Source: Vibrio renipiscarius (GTDB taxonomy: Bacteria; Pseudomonadota; Gammaproteobacteria; Enterobacterales; Vibrionaceae). Taken from it: a DNA stretch of 64,000 nt. The stretch spans positions 124,001 through 188,000 of the forward strand of contig NZ_JTKH01000021.1 in assembly GCF_000827885.1 (NCBI RefSeq), given 5' to 3'. A program made the position numbers and the translations under genes. Below, in pieces: positions 37,551 through 48,608 of this stretch (position 1 is the first letter of the stretch; every line of letters starts with the position of its first letter). The notes under the pieces were generated by a model. It had not been told where the DNA came from, did no database searches, and saw only the letters and a program-made list of their open reading frames with translations.

Positions 37551-38075
37551 ATGATGAAAATCGGTCTGTTTTACGGTTCAACTACTTGCTACACCGAAAT
37601 GGCAGCAGAAAAAATGCGCGCGATTATGGGTGACGACTTAGTGGATATTCACAACGTCAAAGCGTCTCCCCTTTCGACAATGGCAGATTACGATTTATTG
37701 ATCTTGGGTATTTCTACCTGGGACTTTGGTGAAATCCAAGAAGATTGGTTGGCACTCTGGGATACGATTGATAGCCTACCGCTGCAAGGCAAAACCGTGG
37801 CACTCTTTGGCCTTGGTGATCAAGAAGGCTACGGCGAATGGTATTTAGATGCGATGGGTCTATTGCACGACCAAGTCAAACAGGCGGGGGCGACCATTGT
37901 CGGTTACTGGCCTAATGACGAGCAATATGAATTTGAAGCGTCTAAAGCGCTCACCGAAGACGGCTCTATGTTCGTTGGTTTAGCGCTTGATGAAGACTCC
38001 CAATATGAGTTAAGCGATGAGCGTATCGCCACTTGGGTTGAACAAGTACTGACAGAATATCAGGCTACGCTTTAA
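37551..38075 (+). CDS. fldB: Flavodoxin FldB
   Basis: A 174-residue long-chain flavodoxin with the FMN phosphate loop [11 protein letters not shown] (T-rich P-loop) at the start, the [10 protein letters not shown] segment and the [10 protein letters not shown] loop. These match E. coli FldB better than FldA. It transfers electrons at low potential. Two adjacent ATGs (37551 and 37554) are equally possible. It is divergent from xerD, the E. coli arrangement (fldB-xerD). Confidence 0.93.
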   Translation: MMKIGLFYGSTTCYTEMAAEKMRAIMGDDLVDIHNVKASPLSTMADYDLLILGISTWDFGEIQEDWLALWDTIDSLPLQGKTVALFGLGDQEGYGEWYLDAMGLLHDQVKQAGATIVGYWPNDEQYEFEASKALTEDGSMFVGLALDEDSQYELSDERIATWVEQVLTEYQATL

Positions 38076-38163
38076 GACTTGGGGCACGAGCGAGAGGCAA
38101 GAGTGGCGAATCGAGAAACGCACACTGTTACCTCTCGAACGTTGTGTTCTCAATTATCGCAAT

Positions 38164-38721
38164 TCAACCTAACGCCTCTCTGTATCTCAACCAGTCAAAC
38201 ACCAAGCCCGGATCGGTCTTACGTAGCGGTGCAATATATTGATGGCCGGTAATACGAGGAACGGTAATCTGAGGATAAGACTGCATCAATTGCATACTCA
38301 GTGTTGTTAGCGACTGATATTGCTCATCACTGTAAGCCACATAATCACTGCCTTCCATCTCGATCCCTATCGAATAATCATTACAACGCTCACGCCCTGC
38401 AAAGCTCGATGCCCCCGCATGCCAAGCACGATCAAGAAACGAAACAAACTGCACCACTTCCCCATCACGACGAATCAAACAATGTGCAGAAACGCCCATT
38501 TGATGAATGACACCAAAAAACGGGTATTCGTTCGGGTCAAGCTGACCAAGAAAAAATTGCTCGATATACGGCCCGCCAAATTGGCCGGGTGGCAAACTGA
38601 TGTTATGGATAACCAATAGAGAAATATCTTGTTTATCATTACGTTGATCAAAAAATGGCGAAGGCACATGCCGTGCCGATTGGTACCAGCCTTGAGGATC
38701 AATCATTGGAGTCCGACTCAT
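38164..38721 (-). CDS. ampD: 1,6-anhydro-N-acetylmuramyl-L-alanine amidase AmpD
   Basis: A 185-residue cytoplasmic zinc amidase that recycles anhydro-muropeptides and so keeps AmpR-type beta-lactamase induction low. Zinc ligands are visible as His in LLVIHNISLPPG and as His and Asp in ITGHQYIAPLRKTDPG. The length matches E. coli AmpD (183). It is divergent from nadC, as in E. coli, with 118 bases between the two start codons. Confidence 0.95.
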   Translation of the reverse strand: MSRTPMIDPQGWYQSARHVPSPFFDQRNDKQDISLLVIHNISLPPGQFGGPYIEQFFLGQLDPNEYPFFGVIHQMGVSAHCLIRRDGEVVQFVSFLDRAWHAGASSFAGRERCNDYSIGIEMEGSDYVAYSDEQYQSLTTLSMQLMQSYPQITVPRITGHQYIAPLRKTDPGLVFDWLRYREALG

Positions 38722-38773
38722 TTTCCATAACCGAGTCCAATTTTAGCGTTTTACCACCGAAATGCGAGATTAA

Positions 38774-39727
<954 letters not shown>

Positions 39728-39749
39728 TGCGTTTTAGAGAAGGCAGCGA

Positions 39750-39875
39750 ATGATGAAAAAATACTTAAGCATTATCTTTACCTTTCTAGCGCTCTCTGGC
39801 TGCGCCACCTTTGAAGAAGGCGTGACCTCAATTGCAGACGATTTGAATCGTAAAGCTCACGGTGATTTTGATTAA
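39750..39875 (+). CDS. Small lipoprotein, entericidin-like in size
   Basis: A 41-codon frame starts at ATG 39750 (or 39753) behind an AAGGCAG ribosome site. It reads MMKKYLSIIFTFLALSGC and then a short polar tail ending HGDFD. The basic start, hydrophobic core and lipobox LSGC are textbook features of a lipoprotein processed by signal peptidase II, leaving about 24 residues after lipidation. It lies between nadC and a terminator, so it is probably co-transcribed with nadC. The function is unknown. The size resembles entericidins, but the tail is not clearly homologous. Confidence 0.75.
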   Translation: MMKKYLSIIFTFLALSGCATFEEGVTSIADDLNRKAHGDFD

Positions 39876-39900
39876 TTAAATCGCCATGACAGCGATACAA

Positions 39901-39934
39901 AAAAAGCCCTTATCGATGAATAAGGGCTTTTTTA
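39901..39934. terminator. Bidirectional terminator after nadC and the small lipoprotein, convergent with lptG
   Basis: AAAAAGCCCTTAT and ATAAGGGCTTTTT pair perfectly around CGATGA. A residues on the left and T residues on the right allow termination in both directions. Confidence 0.88.
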
Positions 39935-39995
39935 TATCTAATGGCTCACTACAACGCTAGCACTGACAACTCAGAGGCTAGCCGTATAACTGAGA

Positions 39996-41066
39996 CTACA
40001 ATTTACGGCGCAGAAGCATCACAGCAATGCTGAGGAAAACAATGCTCGGCATTATTGCCCCTATCGCTGGCGGAATGTTGTACACCAAGCTCAAAGGCCC
40101 AAAGAACTCACTCGAAATATAGAACGAGAAGCCTGCAACAACACCAGATAGGATTCGAGCGCCCATGGTCACACTACGCAGTGGACCAAAAATAAATGAT
40201 AGCGCCATCAGCATCATCACACCAATCGAGAACGGCTGGGTGACCTTACGCCAAAACGCCAACTCATAGCGCGAGGCATCTTGCTCTGAATCTTTCAGAT
40301 AATTGACATAATCGTATAAGCCGAGCAACGATAATTCTTCTGGTTTCACCGTCACGACCGCTAAACGCTCGGGTTCCAGTGACGTAGTCCAATTAAGTTC
40401 TGGAAGACTTTCTTTCGATAAACGAACAGGATCCGACATACTCGACACTTGCACGTCTTTCATTTTCCAGTTTTTATCACCGACGTATTCCACGCTCTTG
40501 GCGTAAAAGACTTTTTGTAGATGCTTATCATCATCAAAACGCCACATCTGCAAGCCATAGAGCTTTTCATCTTCGATTTTACCAATAAAGATAAAGTCAT
40601 TCGCATCACGCGCCCAAACCCCAGTTCGGACAGACATAATCGCGCCATTGCTGGTCGAGAACGCACGTAAATCTCGCGCCATTTTCTGCGCTTGTGGTGC
40701 CCCCCACTGACCCAGTAACGTGACAATAATCATTAACGGTACTGCGGTTTTCAGTACCGACAAACCGATATCCAGCTTTGAAAAGCCAGCTGCCTGCATC
40801 ACCACCAGCTCAGAGCTCGAGGCTAACATCCCCAAACCAATCAATGCACCCAATAGCGCCGCCATTGGGAAAAACATTTCAATATCACGCGGAATGCTTA
40901 AGCCCACAAAGAACAATGCTTGGATTAAGTCGTAAGAGCCTTGACCCACTTTACGCAACTGCTCGACATATTTGATGATCGCAGAAAGACCAACAAACGT
41001 TGCCAAGACCATCGTCGTGGTCGCAATAATCGTTCGGCCAATATAAAGGTCTAAAATCTTAAACAC
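39996..41066 (-). CDS. lptG: LPS export ABC transporter permease LptG
   Basis: A 356-residue inner-membrane subunit of the LptB2FG LPS extractor. It has three N-terminal membrane segments, a periplasmic beta-jellyroll (about 130-265), and three C-terminal segments. It starts with GTG at 41066, three bases after the lptF stop, behind an AAGGCAG ribosome site. The ATPase LptB is not in the window. It works with LptD, encoded at 60 kb here, to take LPS to the surface. Confidence 0.94.
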   Translation of the reverse strand: MFKILDLYIGRTIIATTTMVLATFVGLSAIIKYVEQLRKVGQGSYDLIQALFFVGLSIPRDIEMFFPMAALLGALIGLGMLASSSELVVMQAAGFSKLDIGLSVLKTAVPLMIIVTLLGQWGAPQAQKMARDLRAFSTSNGAIMSVRTGVWARDANDFIFIGKIEDEKLYGLQMWRFDDDKHLQKVFYAKSVEYVGDKNWKMKDVQVSSMSDPVRLSKESLPELNWTTSLEPERLAVVTVKPEELSLLGLYDYVNYLKDSEQDASRYELAFWRKVTQPFSIGVMMLMALSFIFGPLRSVTMGARILSGVVAGFSFYISSEFFGPLSLVYNIPPAIGAIMPSIVFLSIAVMLLRRKL

Positions 41067-41069
41067 GAA

Positions 41070-42173
41070 TTAGGCTGCCTTCTTTTTTTGTCTCAGTTTG
41101 TCTTTAAAACGTCGCACCGGAATGCTGTCCATTAAGTTCACGCACACCGCCGTAATCAAAAGCGCAGCATTAATTGGCCACATGCCAATATAAGATGGAA
41201 TTGCGCCATCCTCTAACGCCGATTTCGTCGCGCTAATCGCAAGGAAATACGCGAGATAAGTCAAAATCGCCGGGCCCATTTTAGCGAAGCGACCTTGGCG
41301 AGGGTTCACCGCCGAAAGTGGCACAACGAGCATTGTCAGCAATGGAATACAAACCACTAATGAGATACGCCATTGAAGTTCTGCTTGCGCTTTTGGATGT
41401 GGATTAGAGATCAAATCCAACGTTGGGATCGCTTCCCAATCGCGGCCTTTACGCTTGACTTCACTTTGACCAATCACGCCTTCGTATTGTTCAAACTCGG
41501 TGACCATATAGTCAATACGAGTAGGAACACCTTCGTAACGGGTCCCATCGAACATGCGAATGACTTGGCGGCCATCACTCAGCTCTTTCACTTCACCCGA
41601 TGTTGAAAATGACACGCTCGGCAAAATAGAGTCTCGCGGACGCATCTGCGCAATGAACACGTTTTCCAACTTATCGTCTTGAATATTATCAATGAACACC
41701 ACGGAAGAGCCGTCAGGCGTTCCTTGGAAGTGACCTTTCTTCAATAAGTCGACACTGTTTTCCGCTTGAACTTGTTCTTCAAGTTGAATCAGTTTTTCTT
41801 GGCTGTAAGGCGATAACACAAATGAATTGAAGGCCGCGACTGCGCCTGTAATTACCGCCAAATACAATGCAGCACGGATCAGAAATTTATTTCCGATTCC
41901 CGTCGCATTCATTACGGTAATTTCACTTTCCGCATACAAACGGCCAAAGGTGAGCAAGATTCCCAAAAATAGACTCAGTGGCAGCATCAGTAAGCCCATC
42001 GTCGGCATACTTAAACCCACATAGCTCATGACCAGCCCAGCAGGAATTTCACCGTCTGAAGCTTCCGCTAGCACACTGATTAATTTTTGACTCAAAAAGA
42101 CCAAAAAAAGGATAAAAAAGATCGCAAATTGGCTTTTGAGTGTCTCGCGGATCAAATATCTAACAATAATCAC
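41070..42173 (-). CDS. lptF: LPS export ABC transporter permease LptF
   Basis: The 367-residue partner of LptG has the same layout: membrane segments, a periplasmic jellyroll, then membrane segments. It starts MIIVRYLIRETLKSQ like E. coli LptF (MIIIRYLVRETLKSQ), from a GTG at 42173. The motif VVPLSAVNPRQGRFAKM is conserved. It is divergent from pepA and overlaps nothing; lptG follows after three bases. Confidence 0.95.
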   Translation of the reverse strand: MIIVRYLIRETLKSQFAIFFILFLVFLSQKLISVLAEASDGEIPAGLVMSYVGLSMPTMGLLMLPLSLFLGILLTFGRLYAESEITVMNATGIGNKFLIRAALYLAVITGAVAAFNSFVLSPYSQEKLIQLEEQVQAENSVDLLKKGHFQGTPDGSSVVFIDNIQDDKLENVFIAQMRPRDSILPSVSFSTSGEVKELSDGRQVIRMFDGTRYEGVPTRIDYMVTEFEQYEGVIGQSEVKRKGRDWEAIPTLDLISNPHPKAQAELQWRISLVVCIPLLTMLVVPLSAVNPRQGRFAKMGPAILTYLAYFLAISATKSALEDGAIPSYIGMWPINAALLITAVCVNLMDSIPVRRFKDKLRQKKKAA

Positions 42174-42365
42174 GCTGAAATTACCTATACAAAACTTGTT
42201 TTTTTAATTGAATCACTATAATTTCTCGTTGAACCCTTTATTTTTTAAAATTTATAGCTAACTGTTAGTTCACTTATTTAAAGGTAGTTCCGATTAAGGA
42301 ATCAACAAGTAAGCGGGCATTATCTAACATTTAGTTCTATTTGTCTTCAGGATGTAGGAGTACTC

Positions 42366-43886
42366 ATGGAGTTCAGTGTTAAAAGTGGTAGCCCTGAGAA
42401 ACAACGCAGCGCTTGTATCGTCGTTGGCGTCTTTGAACCACGCCGCCTTTCTCCAGTAGCCGAACAGCTCGATAAAATCAGCGACGGTTACATTAGTTCA
42501 CTACTTCGTCGTGGTGACCTAGAAGGAAAACCTGGCCAGATGCTGCTTTTGCATCAAGTTCCTGGTGTACTTTCAGAACGTGTCCTTTTAGTTGGCTGTG
42601 GTAAAGAACGCGAACTAGGCGAACGTCAATACAAAGAAATCATCCAAAAAACCATCAACACGCTAAATGAAACTGGCTCAATGGAAGCGGTTTGCTTCTT
42701 AACTGAGTTGCATGTTAAAGGCCGTGACACTTATTGGAAAGTTCGCCAAGCCGTTGAAGCAACGAAAGACGGTCTTTACACTTTCGATCAGTTTAAAACA
42801 ATTAAACCAGAAACGCGCCGTCCACTGCGTAAATTAGTCTTCAACGTACCAACACGTCGTGAACTAAGCCTAGGTGAACGCGCTATTTCACATGGCCTAG
42901 CCATTGCTTCTGGTGTAAAAGCGTCCAAAGATCTTGGCAACATGCCACCAAACATCGCTAACCCAGCTTACCTTGCCTCTCAAGCACGCCGTCTTGCGGA
43001 TGACTATGAGTCAATCACCACCAAAATCATTGGTGAGCAAGAGATGGAAAAACTGGGTATGACGTCATACCTTGCGGTTGGCCGTGGTTCGAAAAACGAA
43101 TCCATGATGTCGGTCATCGAGTACAAAGGCAATCCGAACACAGAAGCTAAACCGATTGTGCTTGTAGGTAAAGGTTTAACCTTCGATTCAGGCGGTATTT
43201 CTCTAAAACCAGGCGATGGCATGGATGAGATGAAATACGACATGTGTGGTGCAGCCTCAGTCTTCGGTGCCATGAAAGCACTCGCAAAACTGAATTTACC
43301 GATTAATGTCGTGGCGATTCTCGCGGGTTGTGAAAACATGCCAGGCAGCAATGCTTACCGCCCTGGTGACATTCTAACCACCATGTCAGGCCAAACCGTT
43401 GAAGTATTAAATACTGACGCAGAAGGCCGCTTGGTGCTTTGTGATGCGCTTACCTATGTTGAACGCTTCGAACCAGACTGTGTGGTGGATGTTGCGACTC
43501 TAACCGGTGCATGTGTGATTGCTTTAGGTCACCACATCAGCGGTATTCTATCGAACCACAATCCACTATCTCACGAGTTAGTGAACGCTTCTGAACAAGC
43601 AAGCGACCGCGCATGGCGTCTACCGATGGCAGATGAATACCATGAGCAACTCAAGAGCCCATTTGCTGATATGGCAAACATTGGTGGTCGTCCTGGTGGC
43701 ACCATCACTGCTGGCTGCTTCTTGTCGAAGTTTGCGAAGAAGTACAACTGGGCCCACATTGACATCGCAGGTACTGCATGGAAATCTGGCGCAGCAAAAG
43801 GCTCAACAGGCCGTCCAGTCTCAATGCTTGTCCAATTCCTACTCAATCGTAGTGGCCAAGAGACTGAGGAACAATCCTCAAAATAA
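42366..43886 (+). CDS. pepA: Leucyl aminopeptidase / cytosol aminopeptidase PepA
   Basis: A 506-residue two-metal M17 aminopeptidase. Metal and catalytic motifs are [22 protein letters not shown] and the family signature [10 protein letters not shown]. In E. coli PepA also binds DNA as a carAB regulator and as a XerCD accessory factor; xerD lies 5 kb away here. In V. cholerae the homologue (PepA/PhpA) has been linked to toxin gene regulation. It precedes holC and valS, the E. coli order. A terminator follows. Confidence 0.96.
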   Translation: MEFSVKSGSPEKQRSACIVVGVFEPRRLSPVAEQLDKISDGYISSLLRRGDLEGKPGQMLLLHQVPGVLSERVLLVGCGKERELGERQYKEIIQKTINTLNETGSMEAVCFLTELHVKGRDTYWKVRQAVEATKDGLYTFDQFKTIKPETRRPLRKLVFNVPTRRELSLGERAISHGLAIASGVKASKDLGNMPPNIANPAYLASQARRLADDYESITTKIIGEQEMEKLGMTSYLAVGRGSKNESMMSVIEYKGNPNTEAKPIVLVGKGLTFDSGGISLKPGDGMDEMKYDMCGAASVFGAMKALAKLNLPINVVAILAGCENMPGSNAYRPGDILTTMSGQTVEVLNTDAEGRLVLCDALTYVERFEPDCVVDVATLTGACVIALGHHISGILSNHNPLSHELVNASEQASDRAWRLPMADEYHEQLKSPFADMANIGGRPGGTITAGCFLSKFAKKYNWAHIDIAGTAWKSGAAKGSTGRPVSMLVQFLLNRSGQETEEQSSK

Positions 43887-43890
43887 TAAG

Positions 43891-43913
43891 AAGGGCCGAG
43901 AGGCCCTTTTTTA
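43891..43913 (+). terminator. pepA terminator
   Basis: AAGGGCC and GGCCCTT pair perfectly around GAGA and are followed by a T-run, 4 bases after the pepA stop. Confidence 0.85.
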
Positions 43914-43993
43914 TTGCGCTTGTTTATTGCATCGGTTTATACACTTAGTTAAGCAACGTTAAGCGACGCGACAATTGATAAAGAAGAACACAC

Positions 43994-44443
43994 ATGGCAA
44001 ATGCAACGTTTTACCTCATTAATCCAGATAGCCCCCAAGCGACGCAGGCAGGGTTTCTTCATTATGTGGTGTTTCTTGCGCAACACTTTGCTAAACAAGG
44101 TGCAAAAGTTTATCTCAACGCCCAAGATAAAGCGCAAGCAGAACAACTTGCCGAATATTTTTGGCAAGTAGAACCCGAGCAGTTTATTGGTCATAATTTG
44201 ATTGGTGAAGGGCCAAAGTATGGCACCAATATTGAAATCGGCCATCAAGCGTTAAAACCAAGCTGGAACCGCCAACTGGTAATAAATATGGCGGAAAATG
44301 AGACAACCTTTGCGAACAAGTTTGCTGAGGTGGTAGACTTCGTGCCCTGCGAAGAAAAAGCGAAGCAGCTTGCGCGAGAAAGATATAAAATCTACCGACA
44401 AGCTGGTTATCAGCTGCAAACGATCGAGATCGTACACAACTAA
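43994..44443 (+). CDS. holC: DNA polymerase III chi subunit
   Basis: A 149-residue chi subunit that links the clamp loader to SSB. The start ATFYLINPD and the late AREHYK-like segment (ARERYKIYRQAGYQLQTIE) fit the family (E. coli 147). It lies between pepA and valS, as in E. coli. Unlike E. coli, where valS follows closely, 201 bases of structured sequence separate it from valS. Confidence 0.93.
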   Translation: MANATFYLINPDSPQATQAGFLHYVVFLAQHFAKQGAKVYLNAQDKAQAEQLAEYFWQVEPEQFIGHNLIGEGPKYGTNIEIGHQALKPSWNRQLVINMAENETTFANKFAEVVDFVPCEEKAKQLARERYKIYRQAGYQLQTIEIVHN

Positions 44444-44445
44444 CG

Positions 44446-44589
44446 GTCAATCCTTATAGTTAAGCTCTCCATACAGAGAGTTCACTTATAAAGATTGACT
44501 ATGATTAACGTAATTCAGAACCCACCCTCAAAGTAATTGGGTTTAGATCACGGTAGGCCATAAACACCACGGTACATGTTATCCGGTGT
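44446..44589 (+). other. Structured leader upstream of valS with three hairpins
   Basis: Three inverted repeats lie in the 201-base holC-valS gap. The first has 24-base arms at 44446-44469 and 44476-44499, with 19 of 24 positions matching. The second pairs AACCCA (44519) with TGGGTT (44538). The third pairs AACACC (44563) with GGTGTT (44584). None is followed by a good T-run. The first could be a weak holC 3' hairpin or a small mobile palindrome. The rest may form a valS leader. Confidence 0.4.
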
Positions 44590-44644
44590 TATTAGGGTCA
44601 CTACCATGCAATAAATTCAAGTATTCAGTGGAAAAAAGAGCGCT

Positions 44645-47518
44645 ATGGAAACGACATACAACCCAACTTCAATCGAACAAGCTTTATACCAAGCTTGGGA
44701 AGAGAAAGGCTACTTCAAGCCACACGGTGACACTTCAAAAGAAGCTTACAGCATCATGATCCCGCCACCGAACGTCACTGGTAGCCTACATATGGGCCAC
44801 GCGTTCCAAGATACCATCATGGATACGCTTATCCGTGCTCAACGTATGAAAGGTAAGAATACGTTATGGCAGGTCGGTACCGACCACGCGGGTATCGCGA
44901 CTCAAATGGTTGTTGAGCGCAAAATCGCCGCCGAAGAAGGCAAAACCAAGCACGACTACGGCCGTGAAGCTTTCATCGACAAGATCTGGGAATGGAAAGC
45001 GGAATCTGGTGGTACTATCACTCAGCAGCTTCGCCGCCTTGGCGCATCGGTAGACTGGGATCGTGAACGCTTCACGATGGATGATGGTCTATCAGCAGCC
45101 ACTCAAGAAGTGTTTGTTCGCCTCTACGAAGAAGACCTTATCTACCGTGGTAAGCGTCTGGTTAACTGGGATCCTAAGCTACACACAGCGATCTCAGATC
45201 TTGAAGTAGAAAACAAAGAATCTAAAGGCTTCATGTGGCACTTCCGTTACCCACTCGCAAACGGTGTTAAAACCGCTGACGGTAAAGACTACATTGTGGT
45301 TGCAACAACGCGTCCTGAAACCATGCTCGGCGATACAGGCGTTGCGGTTAACCCTGAAGACCCTCGTTACAAAGATCTGATTGGTCAGCACATTGAGCTA
45401 CCTATCGTCGGTCGTTTAATTCCTATCGTAGGCGATGAGCATGCGGACATGGAAAAAGGCACGGGTTGTGTAAAAATCACACCTGCACATGACTTTAACG
45501 ACTACGAAGTAGGCAAACGTCATAGCCTACCAATGATCAACATCCTAACCTTCAATGCGGATATCCGTGAAACCGCAGAAGTCTTCACGACTAACGGTGA
45601 AGAAAGCGATGTTTACTCAAACGAACTTCCAGCGAAATACCACGCGATGGAGCGCTTTGCTGCACGTAAAGCGATCGTTGCAGAATTTGAAGAGCTTGGC
45701 CTACTAGAAGAGATCAAAGATCACGACCTAACCGTTCCTTACGGCGACCGTGGTGGTGTGGTTATCGAGCCAATGCTGACTGACCAATGGTACGTGCGTA
45801 CTGCGCCTCTTGCGGCTCCAGCAGTAAAAGCAGTCGAAGACGGTCAAATCCAATTCGTACCAAAACAATACGAAAACATGTACTTCTCTTGGATGCGTGA
45901 CGTGCAAGACTGGTGTATTTCTCGCCAACTTTGGTGGGGTCACCGTATTCCTGCATGGTACGACAACGACGGTAAAGTGTACGTTGGCCGCACAGAAGAA
46001 GAAGTGCGTGAAAAGAACAATCTTGCGCCAGTTGTAGTACTTCGCCAAGACAACGACGTACTGGATACGTGGTTCTCTTCTGCGCTTTGGACGTTCGGTA
46101 CACAAGGCTGGCCTGAAAACACTGACGCACTGAAAACCTTCCACCCATCAGAAGTTCTAGTATCGGGTTTCGATATCATCTTCTTCTGGGTTGCGCGTAT
46201 GATCATGATGACCATGCACTTCGTTAAAGACGAAGACGGTCAGCCGCAAGTACCTTTCAAAACGGTTTACATGACGGGTCTTATCCGTGATGAGAACGGC
46301 GACAAGATGTCGAAATCGAAAGGTAACGTACTTGACCCAATCGACATGATCGATGGTATCGGCCTTGAAGAGCTAGTAGAAAAGCGTTGTGGCAACATGA
46401 TGCAGCCTCAGCTAGCGGCTAAGATCGAAAAAGCAACGCGTAAAACGTTTGAAAACGGTATCGAACCATACGGTACTGACGCACTGCGTTTCACTCTTGC
46501 TGCTATGGCGTCAACTGGTCGTGACATCAACTGGGACATGAAACGTCTTGAAGGTTACCGTAACTTCTGTAACAAGCTATGGAACGCGAGCCGTTACGTA
46601 CTGATGAACACAGAAGAGCACGATTGTGGCATGTCACTGTCTGCTGAAGACCGTGCAAACATGGAATTCTCACTCGCTGACAAATGGATTGAATCTCAGT
46701 TTGAAATCGCAGCGAAAGAGTTTAACGCGCACCTAGACAACTACCGTCTAGACATGGCGGCAAACACGCTGTATGAATTCATCTGGAACCAATTCTGTGA
46801 CTGGTACCTAGAGCTGACTAAACCGGTTCTATGGAAAGGCACTGAAGCGCAGCAGCAAGCGACGCGTTACACGCTGATTACGGTTCTTGAGAAAACCCTA
46901 CGTCTTGCTCACCCAGTGATCCCTTACATCACTGAATCAATCTGGCAAAGTGTTAAGCCACTGATTAACGGTGTGGAAGGTGAGACGATCATGACTCAAG
47001 CTCTTCCTCAATACGATGAAGCGAACTTCAACCAAGAAGCGCTACAAGATATTGAGTGGGTGAAAGCCTTCATTACGAGCATTCGTAACCTGCGTGCAGA
47101 ATACGACATTAACCCAGGCAAGCCGCTTGATGTAATGTTGAAAGCGGCAACAGAAGACGACGCTGCTCGCCTGGAAGCAAACAAGCAAGTTCTGATTTCT
47201 CTAGCGAAACTAGAATCCGTACGCGTACTAGGTGCAAACGAAGAAACACCAGCATGTGCGACGGCAATGGTCGCGAAATCTGAATTGATGATCCCAATGG
47301 CGGGTCTGATCGACAAAGATGCTGAGCTTGCGCGCCTTGATAAAGAAGTAGCGAAAACGCACGGCGAGATCAAACGCATTGAAGGTAAACTAGGCAACGA
47401 AGGTTTCGTCGCTAAAGCACCAGAAGTGGTTATCGCAAAAGAGCGTGAGAAGCTTGAAGGCTACAAAGAAACACTCGTGAAACTGGAAGAGCAAAAAGCA
47501 ACGATTGCTGCGCTTTAA
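44645..47518 (+). CDS. valS: Valyl-tRNA synthetase
   Basis: A 957-residue class I synthetase charging tRNA-Val. The HIGH motif is in [14 protein letters not shown] (about residue 48) and KMSKS is in [10 protein letters not shown]. An editing domain lies between them, and a C-terminal coiled coil (about 885-957) grips the tRNA. The length is like E. coli (951). Codon use is strongly biased, as expected for a highly expressed gene. A perfect terminator follows. Confidence 0.98.
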   Translation: METTYNPTSIEQALYQAWEEKGYFKPHGDTSKEAYSIMIPPPNVTGSLHMGHAFQDTIMDTLIRAQRMKGKNTLWQVGTDHAGIATQMVVERKIAAEEGKTKHDYGREAFIDKIWEWKAESGGTITQQLRRLGASVDWDRERFTMDDGLSAATQEVFVRLYEEDLIYRGKRLVNWDPKLHTAISDLEVENKESKGFMWHFRYPLANGVKTADGKDYIVVATTRPETMLGDTGVAVNPEDPRYKDLIGQHIELPIVGRLIPIVGDEHADMEKGTGCVKITPAHDFNDYEVGKRHSLPMINILTFNADIRETAEVFTTNGEESDVYSNELPAKYHAMERFAARKAIVAEFEELGLLEEIKDHDLTVPYGDRGGVVIEPMLTDQWYVRTAPLAAPAVKAVEDGQIQFVPKQYENMYFSWMRDVQDWCISRQLWWGHRIPAWYDNDGKVYVGRTEEEVREKNNLAPVVVLRQDNDVLDTWFSSALWTFGTQGWPENTDALKTFHPSEVLVSGFDIIFFWVARMIMMTMHFVKDEDGQPQVPFKTVYMTGLIRDENGDKMSKSKGNVLDPIDMIDGIGLEELVEKRCGNMMQPQLAAKIEKATRKTFENGIEPYGTDALRFTLAAMASTGRDINWDMKRLEGYRNFCNKLWNASRYVLMNTEEHDCGMSLSAEDRANMEFSLADKWIESQFEIAAKEFNAHLDNYRLDMAANTLYEFIWNQFCDWYLELTKPVLWKGTEAQQQATRYTLITVLEKTLRLAHPVIPYITESIWQSVKPLINGVEGETIMTQALPQYDEANFNQEALQDIEWVKAFITSIRNLRAEYDINPGKPLDVMLKAATEDDAARLEANKQVLISLAKLESVRVLGANEETPACATAMVAKSELMIPMAGLIDKDAELARLDKEVAKTHGEIKRIEGKLGNEGFVAKAPEVVIAKEREKLEGYKETLVKLEEQKATIAAL

Positions 47519-47550
47519 TCCGTTTCCTGGGGAATAACCCCAACCAATAC

Positions 47551-47581
47551 AAAGGCAGCTCATATGAGCTGCCTTTTTTAT
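47551..47581. terminator. Bidirectional terminator between valS and the M48 protease gene
   Basis: AAAGGCAGCTCAT and ATGAGCTGCCTTT form a perfect palindrome followed by T residues on the plus strand, 32 bases after the valS stop. A shorter A-stretch serves the minus strand. Confidence 0.85.
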
Positions 47582-47615
47582 ACGCGTTTTATACTAGCCG
47601 TTTCGGATACGACAA

Positions 47616-48608
47616 CTACTCTCTTACGGCTTGAATACGTTGCTCAAAATCAGGGTGAGAATTCAGCCATTCAGGCACCGGCATGCCCTCTTGCTGACTG
47701 AATAACTCAAACATTTCCGCCATAGGCTCACTTGTGCCATAGATCGTCAGCATGCTGCGTTTCGCATATTCGTCCGCTTCCGATTCGACCTCCCTCGAAT
47801 GACCATTCGCTAAAAAGAACACCCCAACACCCGCAAGGTTATCGATGATCCCAGAGCTTTCACCGGTCATCAGCGACACGCCAACTGAGAGTACACTAGA
47901 ATGCACTAATTTCTTCAGCATATGCTGATGATGTACATGACCTAATTCATGCAAAATAATACTGTCTAGCTGCTGTTCACTTTCGGCCAATTTCACCAAA
48001 TCATCTAAAATAACGATTTTCCCACCGGGTAGAGCAAAGGCATTCGCCCCCATATTTGAAGAACGAAAATACACCTCGACCGAATAAGGCAATTCTTCCA
48101 ATTGCTCCAAATGCTGCACTACTCGCTGACGAATTTGTTCTTGCTCACTGGCACTCAGCGCGCTTGGTTGCCATTGTTCATCAAAGCCTTGTAATACTTT
48201 CTCGCCCAATGCAATCGCAGCATAATCTGGAACCGCCTCTGCAATTTTATGACTCAACCAAGGCAGCACATAAAGATAACTGCCAACGACGACAGCAACG
48301 CAAAGCAAAGCCGAGAAAAACCACGCAAAAAAATTCGATTCCAGCTTATCAACAAAACCCGATTTTTTATGAGTACTCAGCCACGTCATAATGGCCGGAG
48401 AGCGCTCAGTCACAAACATCCAGCCATTCGGAAAGTGGAACCGAATCGGTAACTGCCCTACAGGGACACTGACCTCAATATTGCGGAGATCGTCCGTGAT
48501 GATCTGTCCATCAATCACTAAATCCAACGAATTTACTTGAGAGACGTCTAACCATGCTGGATGTCGTACCGAGCTTTTAGGAGGAAAGGCGGTGCCGCTC
48601 AATCGCAT
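47616..48608 (-). CDS. Membrane-associated M48 family zinc metalloprotease
   Basis: The 330-residue protein has an N-terminal beta-rich part (about 1-85), one or two membrane segments near residues 93-118, and an M48 peptidase domain. The zinc site is HELGH (about residue 221), with the third ligand in the ESEAD motif. The family includes HtpX and BepA-like quality-control proteases. Its ATG overlaps the stop codon of the upstream DUF898 gene (TAATG), so the two proteins are made together and probably act together. The substrate is unknown. Confidence 0.85.
   Translation of the reverse strand: MRLSGTAFPPKSSVRHPAWLDVSQVNSLDLVIDGQIITDDLRNIEVSVPVGQLPIRFHFPNGWMFVTERSPAIMTWLSTHKKSGFVDKLESNFFAWFFSALLCVAVVVGSYLYVLPWLSHKIAEAVPDYAAIALGEKVLQGFDEQWQPSALSASEQEQIRQRVVQHLEQLEELPYSVEVYFRSSNMGANAFALPGGKIVILDDLVKLAESEQQLDSIILHELGHVHHQHMLKKLVHSSVLSVGVSLMTGESSGIIDNLAGVGVFFLANGHSREVESEADEYAKRSMLTIYGTSEPMAEMFELFSQQEGMPVPEWLNSHPDFEQRIQAVRE

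Noticed and set aside
44501..44536. 12-codon frame (MINVIQNPPSK) as an attenuation leader peptide for valS
   Set aside because: It has only one valine codon, no clear ribosome site and no terminator right after it, so classical valine attenuation is not supported.
45728..46215. Overlapping minus-strand frames within valS
   Set aside because: They are shadows of a strongly codon-biased essential gene and show no family features.
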